Source: Ignavibacteria bacterium UBA6688
GTDB lineage: Bacteria > Bacteroidota > Ignavibacteria > UBA10030
DNA: 12,128 nt
NCBI GenBank assembly: GCA_002454845.1
Contig: DKJQ01000114.1
Span: 1-12,128, forward strand
Direction of reading: 5' to 3'
Part shown: positions 1-7,310 of the stretch, in pieces
Layout: each line of letters opens with the position of its first letter
How positions within the stretch are numbered: position 1 is the stretch's first letter
The notes under the pieces: generated by a model
The model's input: only the letters and a program-made list of their open reading frames with translations
The model's database searches: none
What the model was told of the DNA's origin: nothing
Translations under genes and position numbers: made by a program

Positions 1-12
1 CCCTTCGGGACA

Positions 13-33
13 CTCCCCCTCGATGAGGGGGAG
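13..33. repeat. Perfect 9-bp GC-rich palindrome (REP-like hairpin)
   Basis: CTCCCCCTC (13-21) pairs perfectly with GAGGGGGAG (25-33) around a three-base GAT loop. A second mini-hairpin, CCC-TTC-GGG, sits at 1-9, so the window edge cuts into what looks like a compact palindromic unit. No T-run follows on the + strand, so it is not a standard intrinsic terminator in that direction. It could be a REP-type dispersed element or an RNA 3'-end stabiliser. The structure is seen directly; the repeat status is inference. Confidence 0.5.
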
Positions 34-119
34 AAAAGAACGGGCTCAGAATTCTCGAAGCCTTTGCTCTTAACCCACGCCCTCTTTTTTCCTCCCCCCC
101 GGCCTCCATCAGGAACGCC

Positions 120-148
120 TTGAAACTCCATCGAATATGTGCTACCTT
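120..148 (+). promoter_or_regulatory. Candidate promoter of the TPR operon
   Basis: TTGAAA (120-125) is followed after 17 bases by TACCTT (143-148), which reads on as TACCTTTT and resembles both a degraded sigma-70 -10 box and the TAnnTTT -7 element described for Bacteroidota. It would give a very short leader before the ATG at 158. The sequence TACCTT also occurs upstream of the adenylate kinase gene (10738-10743). The evidence is pattern match only. Confidence 0.25.
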
Positions 149-157
149 TTAAACCTT

Positions 158-3100
158 ATGAAGAGAAGTATGCTATTGATAGCAGTGCTGTTGGTGTTCT
201 CCCCGGTCGCTGTCCGGGCTCAGGATACGAGGGAAAACGCCGATTTTAAGCTGGCAGTCAACCTTTACAACGACAAGCTGTACGATCTTGCCCTGGAGCA
301 ATTTCGCCAGTTCGTGACATCCTACCCCAATACTGCTCAAGGCATCGAAGCGCGGTTCTACCTTGGCCTGGCCCAGTCCAAACTGGGAAAGCATGACGAT
401 GCCCGGTTGAACTTCCAGAATTTTGCCCTTGCATTCCCCCAGAACCCAAAGGCCCCTGAGGCCTGGTGGAATGTTGCTGAAGCGTACGTTGCCATGAAAA
501 ATTTCCGGGAAGCGGGATTGGCGTTCGAACGGGTCAAGACGTTCCATCCGAGAAGCAGGATTGCCCCCGATGCGCTTTCCAAGGCGGGGGAATACTTTGA
601 ACAAGCCGGCGACCCGGAGAATGCACGGAAGGTTCTTCGAACGCTGGTGCAGGAGTACACTTCTGCCGATGTTGTTGTGCCGGCCCGACTGAAGTTGGCG
701 GAGCTCTATCTTTCCGAGAACCAGTTCGAACTCTCCCGCACGGAATCGAAACGCGTCGTCGATCTCACGAAAGATGACAACCTGAAGGCGCAGGGGCTCG
801 TGATCATGGCCCGGGCATTGGCAGGACTCTCAAAACATGAGGAAGCTCAACAGGCATTAGATGATGTAGTCCGAAACTACCGCTCGACACCCGGTTATGC
901 TCAAGCGCTTTTTCTGACCGGTTCCTTGCACAAGGAAACGGGGACTATCGCAGAAGCCAGGGAAGCCTGGACGCGTCTGGTTGCCGACTCCCTTCAAACT
1001 CCTCCCGGGATGCGGGAGAGCGCGTTCCTGGAACTGGGGGATATCTACCTCATCGGGGGAGATGCGTCCCAGGCGCTTGCGATGTACGAACGGGCAATGC
1101 CTCTTGCCGGAAAACAAATCCATCAGGTGTTGCTACGGGCCTCGCTCGCCGCTGAACGTGCCGGGGCTCCGGGAAAGGCCGCTGCTTCGTTGAAACGATT
1201 GATGCAGGATAGTTCCGCCTCTGCGATCCAACCCCAGGTCGTGCTTGCAACGATAAGGATTGCGGTGGCAGGCGGGAATGCTCTGGAGGCTATCCGGTTG
1301 ACCAACGCTTTCGTGGACCGATATCCGGATGACGCCGAGGTTTCACGGCTCCTGGTCGGCGCCGCGCAGCTCGCGCAAGTTCAACTGAAAGACTACCGCC
1401 AGGCATTGACATTCTATGAAGCCGTGCTGGCGGACCATGGCTCCAGCCCCTTTGTTGACGATGCCCTGTACAGTGCGGCGACGGCACTCCATCAATCCGG
1501 CGCCCTCGATGAGGCAATGGAGCAGTATGAAAGCCTGACGGTCCGGTTCCCTGCCAGCGAGTATGTGGCGGACGCGCGTAAAGCGATGGAGGCGATCAGG
1601 CTCTTCGAAGCAAAGAACAAAGAGGCCGGACTGGAGAACCTTGCGTTGTTGATTGGGGATGTGATCGCGCAGCAGTCCAAAGCCCATCTCGCCTTTCGCC
1701 TTGGTCGAATTTATTATGACGACTTGAAGGATTACGACCGGGCAGCCTCACAGTTTGGGTTGGCCTTGCAGCTAGGCCTGGATCCCTCGCAACGCCCCGC
1801 GGCATTATATTATCAGGCGAAGGCATATGAAAACGAATCGCTCCGACTCTCGAAGAACAAGGAGGGTAATACCGCGCATTTCGAGGAACGGGCAGAGGGG
1901 TTATTCGACCAGCTCTTAACGGAGTTTCCAGCAAGCGAATTCTCCGAAGACGCGGCGTTCAGCGCTCTGAAACTCCGTTTGCGCCCGGCAACCAATGCTG
2001 CCGGTGTTGCCACGATCGAAGCTGATTTCTCCCGCCGAATGCAGAACTTCAAGCGGATGGGCGCGGCTCTCTTTGAAATGGCCCGCCGCTACCAGTCCCT
2101 CAAAGCGTTCCCCGAGGCGGCTCAAATGTACCAAACGATCCTTCGCCAATATAGGCAAAGCGTCCTTGCTCCGGACGCTTTGTTCCATTTGGGGGAGTCC
2201 TATGCCTCAATGGCGGAGAGCGACAGTGCGATTGCCGTTTGGCAGGAGTTTGTTTCGCAGTACCCTTCACACGCTTCGGCAGCAGAGGCAGCGTGGAATC
2301 TGGCCGGGCTCTTTGCAGGGAAGGGAAACACGGCCGACGCATTGCGGATGTACCAGACGATAGCAGACCGGTACAGTTATGCGACGACCGAACGCGCAGT
2401 AAGCCTTGCGCGGGCGCGCCTCCTGTTCGCGGCAGGCGACGATGCACAGGCCATTCAGAATTTCCAGGCCTACCTCGGCTCCTTTCCCGATGCGCTCACC
2501 CCGCTGCTCGACGCGCCGGCAGAAGTCTGGTTCGAGATGGCAGTGTGTTATGACCGGTCCGGTGATAAGAAAGAAGCGAAGCGCCGGTATGCTCTCTTCC
2601 TGATGCGGGATTCGCAGAGCGATCGCTCGGGCAGGGCCTATTATGCCCTTGCCGCGATCGCGAGGGACGAAAACAACATTAGCCTGGCAACTCGGTACTT
2701 GCAGGATGCAAGCCGGTTCTCGGTCGGTGCAGCAGGGGAATTCAATCCCGCTGCATTCGAAGCGGGGGATCTGTATTTTAAGAACGAGCAGTATACGCAG
2801 GCGATTGCCCGGTACAACGAGGCCCTGCCGCAGGTGAAGAACGACACCCTGATTCAGTATATCCAGGCCCGCGTGGTCGTGAGCTACTTCCGGCTGAACA
2901 ATACCCGTGAGGCGGATGCGCACTCAGCGAATTTCATCCGGCAGTTTCCCGGCGTGTCGCGCTATGCCGCGGAATTCGAGTACGAACGCGGCATGGTCTT
3001 CCTCCGCAACGGCGATCTGAACAATGCAAAGCGCTATTTTGATAACGTGGTGCAGCGCTACGCCTCCACGGCGATGGTCCCGCAGGCGATTTACGGCAAC

Positions 3101-3814
3101 GCACGGGTGGCCGAGCTGGGCGAAAAAATCGAGGAGGCGAAGAAGCTGTACGAATCCATCCTTCAAACCTACCCTCAAGATCCCGTTGCTCCGCGTGCGC
3201 GCCTTGCCCTCGGTAACGTGTTCTACAACATGGAACAATGGGATGAAGCAGGGAGACACTTTAAGGCGATCCTTGATGAAGAACAACGGTCCCCCGACCT
3301 TGTCCGGTTTGCCATGAACAATCTCATTCTCACCTATAAGGAACTCACCCTCTACGACGGGGCGTTGGAATTAACCCGGAGGTACATCGAACGTTTTCCC
3401 GACGATCCTGAGTTGATCAACAAGCGGATCGATATCGGCGTGTTGTACCAGCGCCTGGGATACTACGATCAGTCCGCGCTGCACCTTCAGACACTCCTGG
3501 AGAACGCCGAAGCGGACACCGAGGCGGAGGTCCGCTACTATATCGCAGAGGCCTATTTCTACAAGGGGGATTACCAGCAGGCCATCCTGGAGTTCCTCAA
3601 GGTCCCGTACCTTGTGACCAGGCGGACGAAAGTAGATTGGATCGCGACATCATACTATATGGCCGGTCAGGCGTATGAGAAAATGTCGAAATTTGACCAG
3701 GCCATCACCATGTACCGGCAGATCATCGCACGCTCAGGCATCGATGCGACCTTCAAGACAGCGGCCCAGAAAGAGATTGACCGTGTGAACGCGCTTGTGA
3801 AAGCAGGAAAGTAA
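158..3814 (+). CDS. Large exported tetratricopeptide-repeat (TPR) protein
   Basis: This 1218-residue protein is built almost entirely of TPR helical pairs, a scaffold for protein-protein interaction. The ATG at 158 is preferred over the in-frame ATG at 137 because it gives a textbook signal peptide: basic MKR, a hydrophobic core, and a likely cut after VRA (about residue 21). There is no lipobox cysteine, so the product should be periplasmic or surface-associated. A third ATG at 170 has a purine-rich sequence upstream but would lose the basic n-region. Degenerate TPR units recur to the C-terminus, with typical A-x-x-x-Y/F spacing and terminal P motifs such as FPQNPKAPEAWW and YPSHASAAEAAW; no other domain is recognised. 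Related shorter repeats occur in BamD/YbgF-type envelope proteins, but 1218 residues is far larger. The gene lies 39 bases before the next one on the same strand and is probably co-transcribed with it. The specific role is unknown. Confidence 0.9.
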   Translation: MKRSMLLIAVLLVFSPVAVRAQDTRENADFKLAVNLYNDKLYDLALEQFRQFVTSYPNTAQGIEARFYLGLAQSKLGKHDDARLNFQNFALAFPQNPKAPEAWWNVAEAYVAMKNFREAGLAFERVKTFHPRSRIAPDALSKAGEYFEQAGDPENARKVLRTLVQEYTSADVVVPARLKLAELYLSENQFELSRTESKRVVDLTKDDNLKAQGLVIMARALAGLSKHEEAQQALDDVVRNYRSTPGYAQALFLTGSLHKETGTIAEAREAWTRLVADSLQTPPGMRESAFLELGDIYLIGGDASQALAMYERAMPLAGKQIHQVLLRASLAAERAGAPGKAAASLKRLMQDSSASAIQPQVVLATIRIAVAGGNALEAIRLTNAFVDRYPDDAEVSRLLVGAAQLAQVQLKDYRQALTFYEAVLADHGSSPFVDDALYSAATALHQSGALDEAMEQYESLTVRFPASEYVADARKAMEAIRLFEAKNKEAGLENLALLIGDVIAQQSKAHLAFRLGRIYYDDLKDYDRAASQFGLALQLGLDPSQRPAALYYQAKAYENESLRLSKNKEGNTAHFEERAEGLFDQLLTEFPASEFSEDAAFSALKLRLRPATNAAGVATIEADFSRRMQNFKRMGAALFEMARRYQSLKAFPEAAQMYQTILRQYRQSVLAPDALFHLGESYASMAESDSAIAVWQEFVSQYPSHASAAEAAWNLAGLFAGKGNTADALRMYQTIADRYSYATTERAVSLARARLLFAAGDDAQAIQNFQAYLGSFPDALTPLLDAPAEVWFEMAVCYDRSGDKKEAKRRYALFLMRDSQSDRSGRAYYALAAIARDENNISLATRYLQDASRFSVGAAGEFNPAAFEAGDLYFKNEQYTQAIARYNEALPQVKNDTLIQYIQARVVVSYFRLNNTREADAHSANFIRQFPGVSRYAAEFEYERGMVFLRNGDLNNAKRYFDNVVQRYASTAMVPQAIYGNARVAELGEKIEEAKKLYESILQTYPQDPVAPRARLALGNVFYNMEQWDEAGRHFKAILDEEQRSPDLVRFAMNNLILTYKELTLYDGALELTRRYIERFPDDPELINKRIDIGVLYQRLGYYDQSALHLQTLLENAEADTEAEVRYYIAEAYFYKGDYQQAILEFLKVPYLVTRRTKVDWIATSYYMAGQAYEKMSKFDQAITMYRQIIARSGIDATFKTAAQKEIDRVNALVKAGK

Positions 3815-3853
3815 GAACCATCATTTGCTGTATCCACTTTAACCACTCCAGTC

Positions 3854-5134
3854 ATGGGATATATCTTCGAAGCGGAAATCGATATTATCCGGAACACCGT
3901 CCGGGCGCGCACCATTGGTGAGGAAGAGACGATCCGGTTGAGAGACATTCTGTTGGCGGATATCCATCCGGCCATCAAGGCCTATTTCAAGGCGGATGTG
4001 GAACACTTGCTGAAGGAAGAGCGCCAGTTGGAGGTGCGATCCAATAAATTTCCCTACTCGCTCCCGGAAGTCGTGAGGCTCCATCGCCAGCTCGACCTGT
4101 TGCTCGTGTACCACTACCAGTTCGGGCAGCATGACTTCGATCTCATGCTCGACCATGCGGTCCACTTTCAGTTCAACTTCCTCTGCCGCCCGCAATGGAC
4201 CCTGCTGAGCTTCATGTTCGAAAATCAGCGAAAGCGAGGAGCGTCGGAGATCAGCAGGAAACTCCGGTACTGTCTCGACTATCCCTACTATACCGAGATC
4301 ATCGGGCGGTATATGGAAGAGCGGGGCGTGGCGGAGATGACGTACGAAGAGTTCAGCACCTTGCTCGAGAAGATCGACCGCGAAATCGTTGCAGAACATT
4401 CCAGCATCGAGCTGGCGCTGATGGCCCGACCGATGGTCAAATTCATGCAAGCCGGTCAACCCCCCCCCGTCGACGGATCCGCCGAGCCCCGGATCCCGAT
4501 CAACGCCGCGATCGCGTTCTTTGAAGACAAGAAATTGAATGCCATCAAGGAGCGGCTTGAGACGGAGCGGGACCTGAACGATCTGGGGGAGATCACCCTC
4601 CATCTGCTGGCCGACTTCATCGAAAAGGTCCGTACCGGGAACGACGAAGCGACCGTCGAGTTTCCCCGTGAACGAACTCAGCCCAAAGTCGTCGCCGGGG
4701 GTGGCGATGTTCAGCAATCCTCCGCGGGGGGACAGCCTGCGGCCACGCAACCCCCGGCAAAAAATTCTCCCGCGAAGCTGTACTCCGATTTTTACGATGA
4801 AGAACCGATACGTCCTTTCGTCGAACCGGAGCCCCTGGCTCAGGGCGGCAGCCACGTTCAAAGTCCATACCAAGGCGATGAGCTTCCGGATATTCACATG
4901 TTGTTTTCCCCTCCGGAACAAAAGGCGTTTGTCCGGACGATCTTCCGTAAGGATGAGGTGGAGTTCCGGGACGCCGTCGATCGTCTGAATGCCCTCAGGG
5001 ACTGGAATGAGGCCTCGATGTATCTCAAGGACCTATTTATTGCCAACGATGTCGACCCTTTTTCCGAAGAAGCTATCCTCTTTACCGATAAGATTCATGG
5101 TCGGTTCACGCAGTCGGGTGGGAACGAGCTGTAA
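3854..5134 (+). CDS. Conserved-looking protein of unknown function, cytoplasmic
   Basis: I do not recognise a named family for this 426-residue protein. It has no signal peptide or membrane segment. Residues 1 to about 262 are mainly helical and charged, with an aromatic/His-rich patch (VYHYQFGQHDFDLMLDHAVHFQFNF region, about 85-110) and a PPP turn near 203. Residues about 263-340 are a low-complexity linker rich in G, Q, P, A and S. Residues about 346-418 form a compact acidic/aromatic module with the pattern F-x-x-I-F-x-K-D, L-x-x-x-x-D-W-x-E-A, L-F-I-x-N-D-V-D-P-F-S-x-E-A and F-T-D-K, the sort of arrangement expected of a conserved helical interaction domain. The start at 3854 has no obvious Shine-Dalgarno. 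It lies between the TPR gene and obgE with short gaps (39 and 32 bases), so it is probably in their operon. A nine-C run at 4460-4468 encodes part of PPP and is in frame. Confidence 0.85.
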   Translation: MGYIFEAEIDIIRNTVRARTIGEEETIRLRDILLADIHPAIKAYFKADVEHLLKEERQLEVRSNKFPYSLPEVVRLHRQLDLLLVYHYQFGQHDFDLMLDHAVHFQFNFLCRPQWTLLSFMFENQRKRGASEISRKLRYCLDYPYYTEIIGRYMEERGVAEMTYEEFSTLLEKIDREIVAEHSSIELALMARPMVKFMQAGQPPPVDGSAEPRIPINAAIAFFEDKKLNAIKERLETERDLNDLGEITLHLLADFIEKVRTGNDEATVEFPRERTQPKVVAGGGDVQQSSAGGQPAATQPPAKNSPAKLYSDFYDEEPIRPFVEPEPLAQGGSHVQSPYQGDELPDIHMLFSPPEQKAFVRTIFRKDEVEFRDAVDRLNALRDWNEASMYLKDLFIANDVDPFSEEAILFTDKIHGRFTQSGGNEL

Positions 5135-5166
5135 CCCCCCTCCTCCATTATCCCCAACGGGTCCCC

Positions 5167-6165
5167 ATGCAGTTTATCGATCAAGCGCTTGTCAGTGTGA
5201 AGGCCGGAAACGGCGGCAACGGCGTCATCAGCTTCCGGAGGGAGAAATTCGTTCCCAAAGGAGGACCCGACGGCGGCAACGGCGGCAACGGAGGCCATGT
5301 GCTGATCAGGGCCGACAAACAGCTCAACACGCTTCTGGATTTCCGCTACAAACGACATTACCAGGCCGAGAACGGTGAACATGGCCGCGGGAAAAATCAA
5401 ACAGGAAAGACCGGGGTCGACACCGTCTTGAAAGTCCCATGTGGGACCCTGGTGCGCGATGCACAAACCAATGAACTTCTCGCGGACCTCGTCGGCCCGG
5501 GAGATGAAGTCGTCGTGGCGAAAGGAGGGAGGGGAGGAAAGGGAAATCAAGAGTTTGCAACCCCCACCAACCAGGCGCCACGCATTGCCGAACCGGGAAC
5601 GCCCGGCACGGAGCGCGAATTGCAGTTCGAGCTGAAACTCCTCGCGGATGTCGGATTAGTGGGCTTCCCGAATGCCGGCAAATCGACCCTCATTTCGGTT
5701 ATTTCCGCTGCCAAGCCGAAAATCGCAGACTATCCCTTCACCACCCTTGCGCCGAACCTCGGCATCGTCCGGTATGCGCTTTCAAAAAGCTTCACCGTTG
5801 CGGATATCCCCGGATTGATCGAGGGGGCTCATGAAGGGAAGGGGCTCGGGACGCAATTCCTGCGGCATATCGAACGGACAAGAGTCCTCGTCTTCCTGAT
5901 CGAGGCGATCAGCAAGGACCCCAAGAAGGACTATACGGTGCTGCTCAACGAACTGGCCGGGCACAATCCTGCCCTGACGAAGAAACCCAAAATCGTTGCT
6001 CTGACCAAGATGGATCTGTTCGACGAGGGCATGATCAAATCCATGAAGAAAATCTCCTTCGGCAGAGGTGTTCCGGTCTTCCGGATTTCCGCCGTCTCCC
6101 GCGACGGAGTGGGGGATTTACTGGATGCCATGTGGGAATCGCTCGACTCCTTCTCCAAGGAATAA
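5167..6165 (+). CDS. obgE: Obg-family GTPase (ObgE/CgtA), ribosome assembly
   Basis: This 332-residue protein is a P-loop GTPase that acts in late assembly of the 50S ribosomal subunit and in stress and cell-cycle control. The N-terminal Obg fold (about 1-157) carries the typical glycine-rich loops, visible as repeated GGN at about 33-43 and GGRGGKGN at 120-127. The G domain follows: G1 GFPNAGKST (166-174), G2/switch I YPFTTLAPNLG (189-199), G3 DIPGLIEGA (213-221), G4 TKMD (280-283, Thr in place of the usual Asn) and G5 ISAVS (307-311). It ends shortly after G5, so it lacks the variable C-terminal OCT domain of some homologues. The start at 5167 gives the canonical MxFIDxA N-terminus but has no visible Shine-Dalgarno. 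The rplU-rpmA genes often found upstream of obg are absent. A 20-base gap separates it from the downstream permease. Confidence 0.97.
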   Translation: MQFIDQALVSVKAGNGGNGVISFRREKFVPKGGPDGGNGGNGGHVLIRADKQLNTLLDFRYKRHYQAENGEHGRGKNQTGKTGVDTVLKVPCGTLVRDAQTNELLADLVGPGDEVVVAKGGRGGKGNQEFATPTNQAPRIAEPGTPGTERELQFELKLLADVGLVGFPNAGKSTLISVISAAKPKIADYPFTTLAPNLGIVRYALSKSFTVADIPGLIEGAHEGKGLGTQFLRHIERTRVLVFLIEAISKDPKKDYTVLLNELAGHNPALTKKPKIVALTKMDLFDEGMIKSMKKISFGRGVPVFRISAVSRDGVGDLLDAMWESLDSFSKE

Positions 6166-6185
6166 CTTCCGGAATAGTCAACCCC

Positions 6186-7190
6186 ATGCCGCGTCCGCTG
6201 CTGACACTTCGTACCACAATCGTGACTCTCGGTTTGTTATTGGGCGGACTGGTTCTCGTCGCGTTCCTTTCACTTGTGGCCGGCACCACGCGCACTTCCG
6301 TCAGTGAAGTCGCGGCCGTTCTGTTCCAGGGTCCCGATCACTCCAGTGAAGCGATACGGACCATTATCCTTCAGATCCGACTGCCGCGTGTCCTGCTGGC
6401 GATGATCGTCGGCGCGGGCCTTTCGGTTGCGGGAGCAACCTTTCAGGCACTGTTGCGGAATCCTCTCGCGGAGCCGTACATCCTCGGCATTTCGAGCGGC
6501 GGGACAGTCGGGGCGCTGGTGGCGATGTCGCTCGGGCTTGGTGTTTCACAGTTCCTCCCACCGTTATTTTCTTTTGTCGGTTCCTTATCTGTCATGCTCC
6601 TCGTGTTCGCGCTCGGGTATCGCCGCGGGTCCCTTGATACCAACGCGCTGCTTCTCTCCGGAGTGATGGTCGGGGCATTTTTCAGCGCGATGGTGCTGCT
6701 CTTCACGGCCGTGATGAACCAGGATATCCGAACCACCTATCTCTGGCTCATCGGGAATCTTGGGGCGGCCGAGATGCGCTCCGTTATCGTACTCCTTCCG
6801 ATGATGCTCCTTGCAGGCGGAGTGCTCATCGCGCAAGCCCGTTTCTTCAATCTCATAGCGACAGGAGACGAGACGGCGATGCACCTGGGGGTGGAAGTTG
6901 AGCGGGTGAAGAGGATTTCCTACTTGATGGCCTCGCTTGTCACCGGCCTGTCCGTATCGGTGAGCGGTGTTATAGGCTTTGTAGGGCTGGTCGTACCGCA
7001 TGCCTGCCGGCTCCTTTTCGGCCCCGATCACAGGTTGCTGCTCCCGGCCTCGTTCCTCGCCGGGGCGATTTATCTCCTTTTGTGCGATCTTCTCTCGCGC
7101 GTCCTCCTCTCCCCCTCCGAAATCCCGGTTGGCGTGGTGACGGCCGTTATCGGAGCCCCTGTTTTTATCTATCTTCTAAAGCGGCGTTAG
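6186..7190 (+). CDS. FecCD/BtuC-family ABC transporter permease
   Basis: This 334-residue inner-membrane permease belongs to the family that imports vitamin B12, haem or iron-siderophores. Family landmarks run in order: RLPR (65-68), GAGLSVAG then LLRNPLAEP (89-97), ILGISSG (99-105), the coupling-helix region GDETAMHLGV (227-236) that contacts the ATPase, GFVGLVVPH (264-272) and the terminal EIPVGVVTAVIGAP block (312-325). About ten hydrophobic segments fit the usual BtuC topology. The ATG at 6186 is chosen because an earlier in-frame ATG at 6132 would overlap obgE by 34 bases and add a non-conserved extension. No cognate ATPase or periplasmic binding protein lies downstream, where these genes usually sit. 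The substrate cannot be assigned from the permease alone, so no gene symbol is given. Confidence 0.95.
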   Translation: MPRPLLTLRTTIVTLGLLLGGLVLVAFLSLVAGTTRTSVSEVAAVLFQGPDHSSEAIRTIILQIRLPRVLLAMIVGAGLSVAGATFQALLRNPLAEPYILGISSGGTVGALVAMSLGLGVSQFLPPLFSFVGSLSVMLLVFALGYRRGSLDTNALLLSGVMVGAFFSAMVLLFTAVMNQDIRTTYLWLIGNLGAAEMRSVIVLLPMMLLAGGVLIAQARFFNLIATGDETAMHLGVEVERVKRISYLMASLVTGLSVSVSGVIGFVGLVVPHACRLLFGPDHRLLLPASFLAGAIYLLLCDLLSRVLLSPSEIPVGVVTAVIGAPVFIYLLKRR

Positions 7191-7310
7191 AAAAGGTATC
7201 CCTGGCACGCCTGGTGGCGGGAATTATTTGCATGGTGCAGGTGTTGAAGGGAAACAATATTTTCAGACCCGAGTCGTCTTTAAGGTTCACACGCTTATAG
7301 TTCGGAATCC
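7191..7310. other. Intergenic gap, break between operons
   Basis: This 120-base gap is longer than the others in the upstream cluster, suggesting that the MBL gene starts its own transcript. A TATAGT box at 7296-7301 would make a nearly leaderless mRNA, but no convincing -35 partner is visible. No hairpin followed by a T-run is seen, and I find no cobalamin-riboswitch core that would point to the permease substrate. Confidence 0.4.

Larger units (their letters stand above)
1..157. other. Upstream intergenic region with hairpin and pyrimidine-rich stretch
   Basis: No gene is visible in the first 157 bases. The segment opens with a small CCC-TTC-GGG hairpin (1-9) and a perfect 9-bp hairpin at 13-33 (listed separately). 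A pyrimidine-rich tract with a T-run follows at about 80-104, then a weak candidate promoter just before the first gene. Whatever gene lies upstream is outside the window, so this may be the 3' flank of a neighbour plus the 5' flank of the TPR gene. Confidence 0.6.

Noticed and set aside
2267..2923. Minus-strand open frame of 218 codons inside the TPR gene
   Set aside because: The + strand carries an unbroken TPR protein here; the reverse frame has Cys- and Arg-rich, non-domain sequence typical of a shadow frame.
4460..4468. Nine-C run as a phase-variation switch
   Set aside because: The run is in frame, encodes a PPP turn, and the reading frame is intact on both sides; in a GC-rich gene without other evidence this is weak.
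3839..4921. Long minus-strand open frame of 360 codons opposite the unknown 426-residue gene
   Set aside because: It is antisense to a co-directional gene with protein-like composition; its own translation lacks recognisable domains and it arises from GC-rich codon bias on the opposite strand.
6132..6185. Earlier start for the FecCD permease
   Set aside because: It would overlap the end of obgE and add 18 residues before the normal family N-terminus; ATG 6186 fits the family.
7191..7310. Possible cobalamin riboswitch or attachment site near the permease
   Set aside because: No B12-box-like core or conserved stem set is visible, and the region lies downstream of the permease gene rather than in its leader.
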